A stretch of DNA of 64,000 nucleotides, from positions 1-64,000 of the forward strand of contig JALCNR010000001.1 of assembly GCA_022649165.1 (NCBI GenBank), given 5' to 3'. Origin of the DNA: Actinomyces sp. (GTDB lineage: Bacteria > Actinomycetota > Actinomycetes > Actinomycetales > Actinomycetaceae). A program made the translations under genes and the position numbers. This document shows positions 37,370-46,390 of this stretch, one piece after another (the stretch's first letter is position 1; the number at the start of each line of letters is the position of its first letter). The notes under the pieces were generated by a model. That model was not told the origin of the DNA, made no database searches, and worked only from the letters and a program-made list of their open reading frames with translations.

Positions 37370-37837
37370 TCAGCCCTGGTTGAACAGCGCGCCGCGCCGC
37401 GCGCCCGTGATGTCGCCGCTCACCTCGACGGTGTGCGGCGAGAGCAGGAACACGCGGTTCGTCACGCGCTCGATGACGCCGCGGAGGCCGAAGGTCAGGC
37501 CGGCGGCGAAGTCGATGACACGGCGGGCCTCGGCCTCGGACATGTCCGTGAGGTTGATGATGACGGGCACGCCCTTGCGGAACGACTCCCCGATGGGCAG
37601 CGCGTCGTTGTAGGAGCCGGGATGCACCGTGACGATGCGGCTGAGGTCCGCCGCCGGAGCAGCCGCCGCGCGCGGGCGATCGGCCTCGCGCCTGAGGGGG
37701 CTGACGACGCCGGAGTCCGCCGAATCCTCCTCAGCGACCTCGTCGAAGGCCCCGAAGCCCTCCTCCTCGGACTCGACGTCCTCGGGGGAGTACCAGCCCA
37801 TGAACCTCCGCGCCCTGTTGCCGAACGAGTCACCCAT
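37370..37837 (-). CDS. sepF: Cell division protein SepF
   Basis: SepF anchors FtsZ filaments to the membrane; in actinobacteria, which lack FtsA, it is the main anchor. The 155-aa protein has an N-terminal amphipathic segment ([20 protein letters not shown]), an acidic linker and the core (about 65-150): [66 protein letters not shown] lies upstream of the ATG. It is 130 bp downstream of pgeF; the usual yggS gene between them is absent. Confidence 0.96.
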   Translation of the reverse strand: MGDSFGNRARRFMGWYSPEDVESEEEGFGAFDEVAEEDSADSGVVSPLRREADRPRAAAAPAADLSRIVTVHPGSYNDALPIGESFRKGVPVIINLTDMSEAEARRVIDFAAGLTFGLRGVIERVTNRVFLLSPHTVEVSGDITGARRGALFNQG

Positions 37838-37891
37838 CTGCGTCTCCTCACCTGCCTGAGATCCCGTGGTGTCACGCTAACGCACCGGCGG

Positions 37892-37910
37892 GCGCCGCCC
37901 GGGGCGGCGC
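37892..37910 (-). terminator. Hairpin between pgeF and sepF
   Basis: GCGCCGCC (37892-37899) and its exact complement (37903-37910) form an 8-bp stem with a 3-nt loop in the 130-bp gap. No T-run follows. A TAGCGT hexamer just downstream on the minus strand could be a -10 for sepF, so this may mark a transcription-unit boundary. Function uncertain. Confidence 0.35.
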
Positions 37911-37967
37911 GCCCGGCATGTCGCCGGTCGGGCGCCACCCGGGGAACGCCCGTCATCCGCTCCACTG

Positions 37968-38705
37968 TCACGGCGCGGGCGCGATCACCCCGGCCTGGCG
38001 GCCGCAGGCGGGGTCGCGCCGGTAGGAGTGCAGGACCGGGGTCTCGCGGGTGCACGCCCCCACGGCCCGGACGGCCACACCGAGCCCGGCGAGCTCCTCG
38101 CGCGCCGCGGCGGGCAGGTCCAACGAGGCCGTGCCCCATGAGGTCGTCGCCCACGCGGCCGGATGGGTGCGGGCGACCTCGGCGCGCAACGAGTCGGGGA
38201 CCTCATAGCAGCGCCCGCAGATCGCGGGCCCGATCGCCGCGTGCACCTCGGCGTCCTCCCCGCGCAGGGAACGCAGGCGGGCGACCGCCTCGGTGAGGAT
38301 GCCCCCGGCGAGCCCCCGGCGCCCGGCGTGCACGGCGGCGACGGTCATCCCGTCGGCGGTGGCCAGCAGCACCGGCAGGCAATCCGCGACCACCACGGCC
38401 ACGGCGGGCGCGCCGGGCCAGTCGCGCGCGTCGACCACCACCCCGTCGCACTCCAGAGGGCCCCACTCCGGGCCCTCCCACCGTCCGGCGTCAGAGCCGG
38501 ACACCACGTCGACGCGCGTCGAGTGGGTCTGCGCCATCCACACGACCGCCCGGCCCAGGCGCCGCGAGAGGCCGGCCCGCCGGCCATGCACCAGGGCCGG
38601 ATCGTCGCCGACGTTCAGAGCCAGGTTCGCGCGCAGGGAGCCGCCGCCCGGTCCGGCCGTGGTGAGAAGGGCCGGAGCGGCGCCGAGAAGAAGACGCGTG
38701 TCCAT
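37968..38705 (-). CDS. pgeF: Purine nucleoside phosphorylase / laccase-domain protein (YlmD, PgeF)
   Basis: A 245-aa member of the YfiH/YlmD (DUF152) family. Family members are reported as peptidoglycan-editing factors or copper-free purine nucleoside phosphorylases. The zinc/active-site residues are in place: His61 in WMAQTHSTRVD, Cys109 in VVADCLPVLL and His126 in AAVHAGRRGLAGG, plus IGPAICGRCYEV. It starts 9 nt after the ftsZ stop, its normal site. Which activity matters in vivo is unclear. Confidence 0.92.
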   Translation of the reverse strand: MDTRLLLGAAPALLTTAGPGGGSLRANLALNVGDDPALVHGRRAGLSRRLGRAVVWMAQTHSTRVDVVSGSDAGRWEGPEWGPLECDGVVVDARDWPGAPAVAVVVADCLPVLLATADGMTVAAVHAGRRGLAGGILTEAVARLRSLRGEDAEVHAAIGPAICGRCYEVPDSLRAEVARTHPAAWATTSWGTASLDLPAAAREELAGLGVAVRAVGACTRETPVLHSYRRDPACGRQAGVIAPAP

Positions 38706-38714
38706 GTCCGCCGG

Positions 38715-40001
38715 TCAGCGGAGGAACTCCGGGATGTCGAGATCGTCGCCGCCGGCCTCGTCCTCGTCGAAGATGCGCGGCACCTCGAGGGACTTGTCCT
38801 CCTCGCGGGCCTCCCGGCGCGGCGGGGCGGGCGGGGGGACATGACCCAGGGGCAGGGATCCGGTGCGGGTGGGCACCTCGGGCACCGCGCGGTGGATCCC
38901 GTGTCCGCTGCCCGTCTGGGGCAGCGTGCCCAGGGGGCGCGACTCCTGCAGAACGGCAGCCGGGCGCGCCGGCTCCGCCGCGGAGGGGGCCGGGGCGGGG
39001 ACCGCGGCCGGGGCCGGGGCGGCCGAGGACTGGGCGACGGGTGCGGGCGGCTCGCCCGTGTCGTCGAAACCGGCGGCGATGATCGTCACGCGGATCTCGT
39101 CGCCCAGGGAGTCGTCGATGACGTTGCCGAAGATGATGTTCGCCTCGGGGTGGGCGGCCTCGCGCACGAGCAGGGAGGATTGGAAGATCTCTTGGAGCCC
39201 CAGGTCCGAGCCGCCCTGGAAGAACAGCAGCACGCCATGCGCCCCGTCGATCGAGGCCTCCAGCAGCGGGGAGGAGATCGCGGTCTCCACGGCGCGCAGG
39301 GCGCGGTCTTCGCCGGTCGCGGAGCCGATGCCCATGAGCGCCGATCCCGCGTCCTTCATGACGGACTTCACGTCATTGAAGTCGACGTTGATCAGGCCGG
39401 GGGTCGTGATGAGCTCGGTGATGCCCTGGACGCCGGAGAGCAGCACCTGGTCGGCGGCGCGGAAGGCGTCCAGCACCGAGATGTTCTGGTCCGAGATCTC
39501 CAGGAGCCGGTCGTTGGGGATGACGATGAGGGTGTCGACCTCGGAGCGCAGGGCCTCCACCCCGGCGTCGGCCTGGGCGGCGCGGCGGTTGCCCTCGAAG
39601 GAGAAGGGCCGCGTGACGACGCCGACGGTCAGTGCCCCCGCGGTGCGGGCGATCTTCGCGACGATCGGGGCGCCGCCCGTGCCCGTGCCGCCGCCCTCCC
39701 CCGCAGTGACGAAGACCATGTCGGCCCCCTCCAGGGAGTCGGCGATCTCATCGGAGTGGTCCTCCGCGGCCTGGCGGCCCACGGCCGGGTCCGCGCCGGC
39801 CCCCAGGCCGTGGGTGAGGTCCCGCCCGATGTCGAGCTTCGTCTCGGCGTCGGACATGAGCAGCGCCTGGGCGTCCGTGTTCACGGCGATGAACTCGACC
39901 CCCTTGAGGCCGACCTCGATCATCCGGTTGACGGCATTGACGCCGCCGCCGCCGACGCCCACGACCTTGATCACTGCCAGATGGTTCTGCGGTGTCGCCA
40001 C
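38715..40001 (-). CDS. ftsZ: Cell division protein FtsZ
   Basis: FtsZ is the tubulin-like GTPase forming the division ring. I choose GTG 40001 ([20 protein letters not shown]), preceded by GGGGG at 5 nt and aligned with other actinobacterial FtsZ starts; GTG 40043 gives 14 extra residues but has no ribosome site. The 428-aa protein has the GTP loop [23 protein letters not shown], the T7 loop [11 protein letters not shown], a long Pro/Ala-rich linker (about 325-415) and the conserved C-terminal tail [10 protein letters not shown] that binds SepF and FtsW. It has its own candidate promoter at 40076-40104. Confidence 0.98.
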   Translation of the reverse strand: MATPQNHLAVIKVVGVGGGGVNAVNRMIEVGLKGVEFIAVNTDAQALLMSDAETKLDIGRDLTHGLGAGADPAVGRQAAEDHSDEIADSLEGADMVFVTAGEGGGTGTGGAPIVAKIARTAGALTVGVVTRPFSFEGNRRAAQADAGVEALRSEVDTLIVIPNDRLLEISDQNISVLDAFRAADQVLLSGVQGITELITTPGLINVDFNDVKSVMKDAGSALMGIGSATGEDRALRAVETAISSPLLEASIDGAHGVLLFFQGGSDLGLQEIFQSSLLVREAAHPEANIIFGNVIDDSLGDEIRVTIIAAGFDDTGEPPAPVAQSSAAPAPAAVPAPAPSAAEPARPAAVLQESRPLGTLPQTGSGHGIHRAVPEVPTRTGSLPLGHVPPPAPPRREAREEDKSLEVPRIFDEDEAGGDDLDIPEFLR

Positions 40002-40075
40002 GTCATCCCCCAACGCCTCGTCAACCCTCAAGCTCTGCTTCACGGTTCAGGTTGAGCCTGCCCTCTGCCGGGAAG

Positions 40076-40104
40076 AAGGTAGGGAAGCCCGGCCCGTCCT
40101 TCAA
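40076..40104 (-). promoter_or_regulatory. Candidate ftsZ promoter
   Basis: TTGAAG (40099-40104) and TACCTT (40076-40081) on the minus strand are spaced by 17 nt in the 135-bp ftsQ-ftsZ gap. A start near 40069 would give a leader of about 68 nt. An ftsZ-proximal promoter is usual in dcw clusters. Confidence 0.55.
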
Positions 40105-40136
40105 GGCCAGCCCCGGGCGTGTCGGGACACCGCCCC

Positions 40137-41126
40137 TCATGAGGTCACCGGGCGCGTCGGGACGGAGACGTCGTAGGTCGTCGCCGGCCGCCGGGCGAGC
40201 AGCACCGCCAGCACGCGGGCCTTGAGGTCGGAGTCCTCCTCGGTCCCCCACCGCACCGTCTGCCCGCCCGCCAGCGAGAGCATGACCTGCGCGCCGTCGG
40301 AGGAGATCGTGCCGACCTGGGCGCGCAGGTCCTCGGGCAGGGCCGCCCATACGGTCCCGATCTGACCGGCCGCCTGGGTCCGCGCCTGCGCCTGCCCGTC
40401 GTCGGGCAGGACCGCCAGCGGCAGCCCGTCGGGCCTCTCCGCCTGCTCGCCCACCACGACCCCCTGGTCGTCGACCAGCTGGACGCCGCCGTCCGCAGAC
40501 ACGGCCATGGCAGCGGTCCGCACGGTCACGCCGACCCTCACCCCGTCCGGCCAGTCACGCGCCACCGTGACGTCGCGCGCCAGGGGCAGGGCCGAGACGG
40601 CGCGGGCGACCTCGTCGGTGTCCAGGAGGACCAGCGGGGTGCCCTCGAAGGGCTCGACCGCGGCGCGCACCTCGTCGGCGGACAGGGCGCCCGTCGCACC
40701 CTGGACCTCGACGGCGTCTCCGCTCAGGCGGAGGAGGGGGGAGGCGAACACCGCCCATACCACGACCGCGACCGTGCCGAGCATGGCGACGAGGACCGCC
40801 GCGCGGACGGCCCTCAGGTGCCGGCGGGCCCGGCGGCGCTCCTCCAGGCGGGCGGGCAGCCCCTCCGAGACGCCCTCCTCGTGGGATCCCAGGATCTCCG
40901 CGGCGTCCGCGGCGCCGACCGGCCCCTCCATCCGGACAGGGTGGCGGACGCGGGCGACCTCGACGCGCCGGCGCTGCGTCCCCCCCTTCTTCTCCTCCGT
41001 CCGCGTGGGCGGCTGCGGAGCTCCGTCCCCGACTCCGGGGGCCCGCCCGCGCTCGGCCCGCTCCCCCGCGGACCGTCCGGTCCCTTCGGGGGAGGCCGTG
41101 CTCCTCGGCCGGGGCGGTTGCCTCAC
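40137..41126 (-). CDS. ftsQ: Cell division protein FtsQ
   Basis: FtsQ (DivIB) is a bitopic divisome protein joining FtsL and FtsB outside the membrane. From GTG 41126, with GGAGG 7 nt upstream, the product is 329 aa. A cytosolic, charged, Pro-rich N-terminus (1-105) precedes one transmembrane helix (AVRAAVLVAMLGTVAVVVWAV, about 108-128). The POTRA domain follows (RLSGDAVEVQGATGALSADE...VRAAVEPFEGTPLVLLDTDE, in parts), then the FtsQ beta domain. The start overlaps the murC stop (GTGA). FtsQ is the most divergent dcw member, so the call leans on topology, domain pattern and position. Confidence 0.92.
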   Translation of the reverse strand: MRQPPRPRSTASPEGTGRSAGERAERGRAPGVGDGAPQPPTRTEEKKGGTQRRRVEVARVRHPVRMEGPVGAADAAEILGSHEEGVSEGLPARLEERRRARRHLRAVRAAVLVAMLGTVAVVVWAVFASPLLRLSGDAVEVQGATGALSADEVRAAVEPFEGTPLVLLDTDEVARAVSALPLARDVTVARDWPDGVRVGVTVRTAAMAVSADGGVQLVDDQGVVVGEQAERPDGLPLAVLPDDGQAQARTQAAGQIGTVWAALPEDLRAQVGTISSDGAQVMLSLAGGQTVRWGTEEDSDLKARVLAVLLARRPATTYDVSVPTRPVTS

Positions 41127-42505
41127 GCCTGGTCCTCCCTGCGCCACTCGTCGAGGACGTCGTCGCCGACCGTCGTGATGTCGCCGGCGCCCATGGTCAC
41201 CAGGATCCCTCCGTCGCCGGTCAGGCGCGCGCCCGCCCGGGCGGCTTCGTGAAGGTCGGGCACGAGCCGCGCGCCGGGCAGCCGGTCCGTGATCAGGGAG
41301 GAGTCGACGCCCTCGATCGGGTCCTCGCGCGACCCGTAGATGCCGGTGACGACCACGGCGTCCGCGGCGCCCAGGGCGCAAGCGAAGCGGTCCGCGAAGG
41401 CGCGGGTCCGCGAGTACAGGTGCGGCTGGAACACGACGGTCACCGGTCCGTCCCCAGCGACCAGCCGGGCCTCCGCCAGGGCGGCGGCGACCTCGGTGGG
41501 GTGGTGCGCGTAGTCATCGAAGAGGCGCCGCGAGCCCACGCGCCCACGCGCCTCGAAGCGCCGGGCCGTCCCTCGGAAGGCGGCCAGCGAGCGAGCCATG
41601 AGTTCCGGGGCCACGCCCAGCGCCACGCCGGCCGTCCAGGCCCCCGCCGCGTTGAGCACGTTCTGCGCGCCCGGGACCGACACGGTGAGCCCGACGCGCT
41701 CGGCGCCGTCGACCAGCGCCGCCCGGGACCCCGAGGAGGATTCCCGAACCTCCTCCACGCGCACGTCGGGAGCGGGATCGCAGCGCTCGGGCCGGCCGTA
41801 GGTGCGCACCGCGTGTCCGCTCGCGGCGGCCGTGAGCGCCAGGCGCCGGGCGCCCGCATCCTCTGCGCAGCACACGAGGACGCCGCCGGGGCCCAGACGG
41901 TCGGCGAAGTCCGCGAAGGCCTGCTCGAAGGCCTCCCGCGTGCCGTAGTGGTCGAGGTGGTCGGGCTCGACGTTCGTCACGACCTCCACCGCGGGGCTGT
42001 AGTTGAGGAAGGACCCGTCCGACTCGTCGGCCTCGGCGACGAACACGTCGCCGCGCCCCAGGAGAGCCCCGGCCCCCAGTTGGGGGACCACGCCGCCGAT
42101 GGCGGCCGAGGGGTCCATGCCGGCCTCGCGCAGCGCGATGACCAGCATCCCCGAGGTCGTCGTCTTCCCGTGGGCGCCGGCCACGGCGACGAAGCGCATC
42201 CCGGAGGCCGCCAGCGCGAGGGCCTGGGAACGGTGGAGGACCCGCTGCCCACGTCCCCGCGCGCAGGCCAGCTCCACGTTCGAGTCGCGCACGGCGCTCG
42301 AGACGACGATCACGGCCTCGGGCGGCACGTTCGCCGCGTCATGGCCGACGTGGACGTCGACGCCCAGGGATCTCAGGTGGTCGAGGGCGGGGCCGTCGGC
42401 CTGGTCGGAGCCGCTCACCCTCATCCCGCGGTCCGCCAGCAGTTCGGCGACCACCGACATCCCCGCCCCCCCGACGCCGATGAAATGGAACGCCCGGTCC
42501 GCCAT
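41123..42505 (-). CDS. murC: UDP-N-acetylmuramate--L-alanine ligase
   Basis: MurC adds L-alanine to UDP-MurNAc, the first amino acid of the stem peptide. From ATG 42505 (MADRAFHFIGVGGAGMSVVA), with GAGG 4 nt upstream, the product is 460 aa; ATG 42529, which overlaps the murG stop, would add eight residues. The N-terminal Rossmann motif FIGVGGAGMS, the ATP loop VAVAGAHGKTTTSGML, EADESDGSFLNY, NVEPDHLDHYGT and FDDYAHHPTEVAAAL are all MurC-specific. It sits between murG and ftsQ. Confidence 0.97.
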   Translation of the reverse strand: MADRAFHFIGVGGAGMSVVAELLADRGMRVSGSDQADGPALDHLRSLGVDVHVGHDAANVPPEAVIVVSSAVRDSNVELACARGRGQRVLHRSQALALAASGMRFVAVAGAHGKTTTSGMLVIALREAGMDPSAAIGGVVPQLGAGALLGRGDVFVAEADESDGSFLNYSPAVEVVTNVEPDHLDHYGTREAFEQAFADFADRLGPGGVLVCCAEDAGARRLALTAAASGHAVRTYGRPERCDPAPDVRVEEVRESSSGSRAALVDGAERVGLTVSVPGAQNVLNAAGAWTAGVALGVAPELMARSLAAFRGTARRFEARGRVGSRRLFDDYAHHPTEVAAALAEARLVAGDGPVTVVFQPHLYSRTRAFADRFACALGAADAVVVTGIYGSREDPIEGVDSSLITDRLPGARLVPDLHEAARAGARLTGDGGILVTMGAGDITTVGDDVLDEWRREDQA

Positions 42506-42525
42506 CTGTCCTCTTCCCTCCGTCG

Positions 42526-43641
42526 TCATGCCCCGATCAGGCCCAGCACCAGGTCCGCGAGGGCGCCCGCAGCGTCGGTGCGTCCCAGTGCCGCCGACGC
42601 CCGCGCCATGCGGCCCAGCTCGTCGGACGCCAGCAACGCGAACACGCGTTCCACGATGACCTGCGGCGTGAGGTCGGCGTCCGCCACCAGCTCGGCTCCG
42701 CCGGCCGCCACGTGGTCCGCGGCGTTGAGGCGCTGTTCCCCGTTGCCGATGGGCAGGGGCACATAGACGGCCGGCAGCCCCAGGGCCTGCAGCTCGGCGA
42801 CGGTCCCCGCCCCCGAGCGGCACACCACCAGGTCGGCGACGGCCAGCGCGTCCTCCATCGTCACGAGGTAGTCGAGGACCCTCCAACGCTCGCCCGCGCC
42901 CGCCCGGGCAACGGCCTCGCGGACCTCCCGATCCTTGCCGCGCCCCGTGAGGTGGAGGACCTGCGCGCCTGGCGGCAGCGCCGGGGCGGCCTGCGTCACC
43001 GCCTCGTTGAGATGCTGGGCTCCCAGGGACCCGCCCGTCACGAGCAGCGTCCGGGCCCCGGCGTCCAGGCCAAGCCGGGCGGCCGCCTCCCGACGCGCCC
43101 GCGCGCTCCCTTGGGGGGTCGTCCGGGCGCGGGCCAGGGAGGCGATCGCGGGGCGCAGCGGCAGGCCGACGGTGACGGTCCGTCCGCTGCGGGCCCGCAG
43201 CGGCGTCGAGGCGAAGGTGAGGGCCACCACCGCGGCCGTCCGAGCTCCCAACCGGTTGGCCAGGCCGGGGCGGGCGTTCTGCTCGTGGATGACGACGGGG
43301 ACGCCCTCGGCCCGCGCCGCACGGTAAGCGGGGGTGGACACGTAGCCGCCGAAGCCCACCACGGCGTCGGCGCCGCGGATCGCCAGGCGGGCCTGCCTCT
43401 CGGCGCCGCGGAAGCGCGCGGGCAGCGTGAGCAGGGCCGGCGTCGGGCGGCGCGGCAGGGGCACGCGGGGGATGGCGACCAGAGGGTACCCGGCACCGGG
43501 GACCAGCTCGGACTCCAGCCCCTGCGCGGTGCCCAGCACGACGATGTCGCACCCGCGCGAGCGCAGCTCGCCGGCGGTGGCCAGCAGCGGGTTGACGTGG
43601 CCTGCGGTTCCCCCGCCCGCCAGGACGACTCTCGGGCTCAT
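42526..43641 (-). CDS. murG: UDP-GlcNAc:MurNAc-(pentapeptide)-undecaprenol GlcNAc transferase
   Basis: MurG converts lipid I to lipid II on the inner membrane face. The 371-aa GT-B enzyme begins MSPRVVLAGGGTAGHVNPLL, the glycine-rich acceptor loop. AVVGFGGYVSTPAYRAAR, VVIHEQNARPGLANRL, LLVTGGSLGAQHLNEAV, VVCRSGAGTVAEL and LPAVYVPLPIGNGEQRLNA form the donor site and remaining signatures. The ATG overlaps the ftsW stop (ATGA). Size and motifs are standard. Confidence 0.97.
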   Translation of the reverse strand: MSPRVVLAGGGTAGHVNPLLATAGELRSRGCDIVVLGTAQGLESELVPGAGYPLVAIPRVPLPRRPTPALLTLPARFRGAERQARLAIRGADAVVGFGGYVSTPAYRAARAEGVPVVIHEQNARPGLANRLGARTAAVVALTFASTPLRARSGRTVTVGLPLRPAIASLARARTTPQGSARARREAAARLGLDAGARTLLVTGGSLGAQHLNEAVTQAAPALPPGAQVLHLTGRGKDREVREAVARAGAGERWRVLDYLVTMEDALAVADLVVCRSGAGTVAELQALGLPAVYVPLPIGNGEQRLNAADHVAAGGAELVADADLTPQVIVERVFALLASDELGRMARASAALGRTDAAGALADLVLGLIGA

Positions 43642-44936
43642 GGGCGTGCCTCCTTCGGTGTCGCGGACGCCGCCCGGCGCGCGCCGGGGCGTCCCGGGCT
43701 CCTGCGTCGGGGCGGGCGACGCGGGTCGCGGCCGACAGACCCCTCGGCGGGCGAGCCGATCATCCGCATCCCGGCGTCGGCGCGGGCGAAGGACGCGACG
43801 ATCCCGACTGCGCACGCCGTGAACAGGAAGGAGGAACCGCCGTAGGACACCAGTGGCAGCGGGACCCCGATGACGGGGCCGATCCCCGTCACGGACATGA
43901 TGTTGAGCAGGGCCTGAGCGCCGATCCATGCGGCTACTCCGCCGCTGGTCACGCGCGCGAACCCGGAGGTGCTCTCCCGGCACACGCGGATCATCCCCCA
44001 CACGAGCAGCCCCAGGCACACGAGAACCGTCAACGTCCCCAGCAGGCCGAACTCCTCGCCGATGATCGCGAGGACGAAGTCGGTGTGGGCGGCCTGGAGG
44101 TACTCCCACTTCTCCCGCGAGGCCCCGGGGCCCAAGCCCAGGAGACCTCCCGATCCCAAGGCCCACAGGGCGTGGTCGATCTGCTCCGGAGCCGTGGTCG
44201 ACCGGGAGGCGCCGTGCCCGGGCAGGACGTCGATGACGCGCTGCAGGCGCGTCGGGTTCTGCACGATGAAGAAGGCCAAGGCGGGCACGGACGCGCCCCC
44301 CAGCACGGCGAACCACCCGCCGGGCAACCCGGCCACCCACAACGCGCCCAGCGCGCAGGCGAAGACGACCAGCGCGGTCCCCAGGTCGTGCCCCAGCATC
44401 ACGGCGCCCAGCGCCGCCAGAATCGGAAGCCCCGCGGTGGCCGCCATCTGGCGCCAGTCGCGCAGGCGGGCGCCGGGCCGGGCCAGCGAGGCGGCGAGGA
44501 ACAGGGCGAGCGCCAGCTTGAGGAACTCCGAGGGCTGGAGGAGCGTCGGCACGCCGGGGATGTGGATCCAGTTGCGGTTGCCCCCCTCCGTGGCGCCCAG
44601 CGGTGTGACGACCAGGCACTGGATGATCAGCGCCGCGAGGAAGATCCAGGGGGCCCCGCGCGACCAGATCCGCTCGGGCGCCATCTGGACGACGGCGGCG
44701 CAGGCCAGCGACACCACGATGATGAGGAGCGGGCGCAGGAAGGCCTCATAGGGGCTCGCCCCCGCCGCGATGTTCGTGACGGCCGAGGCGGAGAACGCCA
44801 TGAGCAGCCCGAAGCCGCACAGGATGAGGGCGGGGATGACGATCAGGTAGAACGTCGCCACCGGAGACGCGGCAGCGGGATGCGCTGTCCCGAACTCGAT
44901 GCGCGGGAGCCGCGGACGCCGGCGCGCGCCGCTCAC
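43638..44936 (-). CDS. ftsW: Peptidoglycan glycosyltransferase FtsW
   Basis: FtsW is the SEDS-family polymerase making septal peptidoglycan with FtsI. The start is GTG 44936, overlapping the murD stop (GTGA) with GGGGGGAG 5 nt upstream; a longer open frame belongs to the murD region. The 432-aa protein has about ten membrane segments and SEDS signatures: GNRNWIHIPGVPTLLQPSEF, MLGHDLGTALVVF (catalytic Asp region), TDFVLAIIGEEFGLLG and GPVIGVPLPLVSYGGSSF. The C-terminus is a basic, disordered cytosolic tail (about 395-432). Confidence 0.97.
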   Translation of the reverse strand: MSGARRRPRLPRIEFGTAHPAAASPVATFYLIVIPALILCGFGLLMAFSASAVTNIAAGASPYEAFLRPLLIIVVSLACAAVVQMAPERIWSRGAPWIFLAALIIQCLVVTPLGATEGGNRNWIHIPGVPTLLQPSEFLKLALALFLAASLARPGARLRDWRQMAATAGLPILAALGAVMLGHDLGTALVVFACALGALWVAGLPGGWFAVLGGASVPALAFFIVQNPTRLQRVIDVLPGHGASRSTTAPEQIDHALWALGSGGLLGLGPGASREKWEYLQAAHTDFVLAIIGEEFGLLGTLTVLVCLGLLVWGMIRVCRESTSGFARVTSGGVAAWIGAQALLNIMSVTGIGPVIGVPLPLVSYGGSSFLFTACAVGIVASFARADAGMRMIGSPAEGSVGRDPRRPPRRRSPGRPGARRAASATPKEARP

Positions 44937-46390
44937 GTCTGCTCCCCCCACTGCTCGGCCAGGCGGCAGACCGCTCCCGTGAAGGCGTCCCCGCGCTGGC
45001 CGTAGTCGTCGAACTGGTCCCAGGAGGCGCAGGCGGGCGCGAGGACCACCGTGTCCCCCGGGCGTGAGAGGCCCACGGCCTCGTTGACGACGGAAAACAT
45101 CCAGTCGGGGTGGGCCCCGACCTCGACGACCGGCACGGACGGGGCGAAACGCGCCAGGGATGAGCGCAGGGGCTCCCGGTCGACGCCGATCAGGACGACG
45201 CCGCGCAGCAGCGGCGCGACGCGCTCGACGAGCCGGTCGAAGTCCTGGCCCTTCGCGTCCCCTCCCGCCACCCAGATGGCCGTGCCCGGTCGGATGCCCG
45301 CCAGGGAGGCGGCGGCGGCGTGGGCGTTCGTCGCCTTCGAGTCGTCGATCCACAGCAGGTCCGCGGCCCGGCCGATGACGGCGCGGCGATGGGCCGCCGG
45401 GTGGAAGTCCCTCAGGCCCTGGGAGACGGCGTCCGGGGCCGCGCCGTGGGCCCTCGCGAGAGCTGCGGCAGCCAGGGCGTCGGCCAGGAGGGCCGGTGAG
45501 GGATCGGCGCCCGCGATGTGGGCGAGGTCGGCGAACGAGGCGAGGTGGAGGGCCTCATGACGGCGGTTGTCCAGGAACGCACGGTCGACGAGGGCGTCCC
45601 CGACGATCCCGACCTGCGAGACATCCGGCGCGCCCAGCGTCGTCCCGATCGCTCGGGCGCCCTCGACGACGTCGGCCTCCTCGACCATGCGCTCGATGCG
45701 GGGGTCGGACGCCGGGTAGACGCACGCGAGGCGGGTGCGCTCGTAGACGCGGGCCTTCGCCTGCGCGTAGGCCTTTTCGCTGCCGTGCCAGTCCAGGTGG
45801 TCGGCGTCGACGTTGAGGCACGCGGACGCCTGCGGGGACACCGTCAGGGCCGTCGCCAGCTGGAAGCTCGACAGCTCGACGGCGAAGACGGCCGCCTCGG
45901 AGTCGACGGCGCGGGTGATCGGCGTCCCGATGTTGCCGACCTCCAGGGCGTCCTCCCCCGCCGCGCGCAGCATGGAGCCCAGCATTCCCACGGTGGTGGT
46001 CTTGCCGTTCGTGCCCGTCACGGTCAGCCAGGGGCGCCCCGCGTGGGGGCCCGACTCCTGGAGCCGCCAGGCCAGCTCGACCTCGCCCCACAGGGGGAGG
46101 CCGGCGGCGAGGGACGCCTGCCACACGGGCGTGTGCGGGGCGACGCCCGGGGAGACCACGACGAGCGCCGGGCCCATCGCCACCACGGCGTCCGCGATCT
46201 CTCGGTCCCCGGGGACCACGCGCACCTCGACGTCCGCGACCTCCTCCCCGTCCGAATCGGAGCGCTCGCGCTGGTCGAAGGCGACGACCTCGTACCCGCG
46301 CGAGGCCAGCGCGTGGGCCGCCCCCCGGCCGGAGCGCCCCCACCCGATGACGGCGACGGGTCCCGCGATGCCCTCCATCGTCGCGCTCAC
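44933..46390 (-). CDS. murD: UDP-N-acetylmuramoyl-L-alanine--D-glutamate ligase
   Basis: MurD adds D-glutamate to UDP-MurNAc-L-Ala. The GTG at 46390 overlaps the mraY stop (GTGA); ATG 46378 is an alternative. The 485-aa ligase shows the N-terminal VAVIGWGRSGRGAAHAL, the ATP loop LTVTGTNGKTTTVGMLG, AVELSSFQLAT, LNVDADHLDWHGS and the C-terminal IDDSKATNAHAAAASL and ILVG-type IWVAGGDAKGQDF. An acidic insertion RSDSDGEEVADV near residue 40 is a local feature. The position between mraY and ftsW is canonical. Confidence 0.97.
   Translation of the reverse strand: MSATMEGIAGPVAVIGWGRSGRGAAHALASRGYEVVAFDQRERSDSDGEEVADVEVRVVPGDREIADAVVAMGPALVVVSPGVAPHTPVWQASLAAGLPLWGEVELAWRLQESGPHAGRPWLTVTGTNGKTTTVGMLGSMLRAAGEDALEVGNIGTPITRAVDSEAAVFAVELSSFQLATALTVSPQASACLNVDADHLDWHGSEKAYAQAKARVYERTRLACVYPASDPRIERMVEEADVVEGARAIGTTLGAPDVSQVGIVGDALVDRAFLDNRRHEALHLASFADLAHIAGADPSPALLADALAAAALARAHGAAPDAVSQGLRDFHPAAHRRAVIGRAADLLWIDDSKATNAHAAAASLAGIRPGTAIWVAGGDAKGQDFDRLVERVAPLLRGVVLIGVDREPLRSSLARFAPSVPVVEVGAHPDWMFSVVNEAVGLSRPGDTVVLAPACASWDQFDDYGQRGDAFTGAVCRLAEQWGEQT

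Noticed and set aside
40002..40043. Longer FtsZ start at GTG 40043
   Set aside because: No Shine-Dalgarno precedes it, the extra 14 residues do not match actinobacterial FtsZ, and GTG 40001 has GGGGG at 5 nt.
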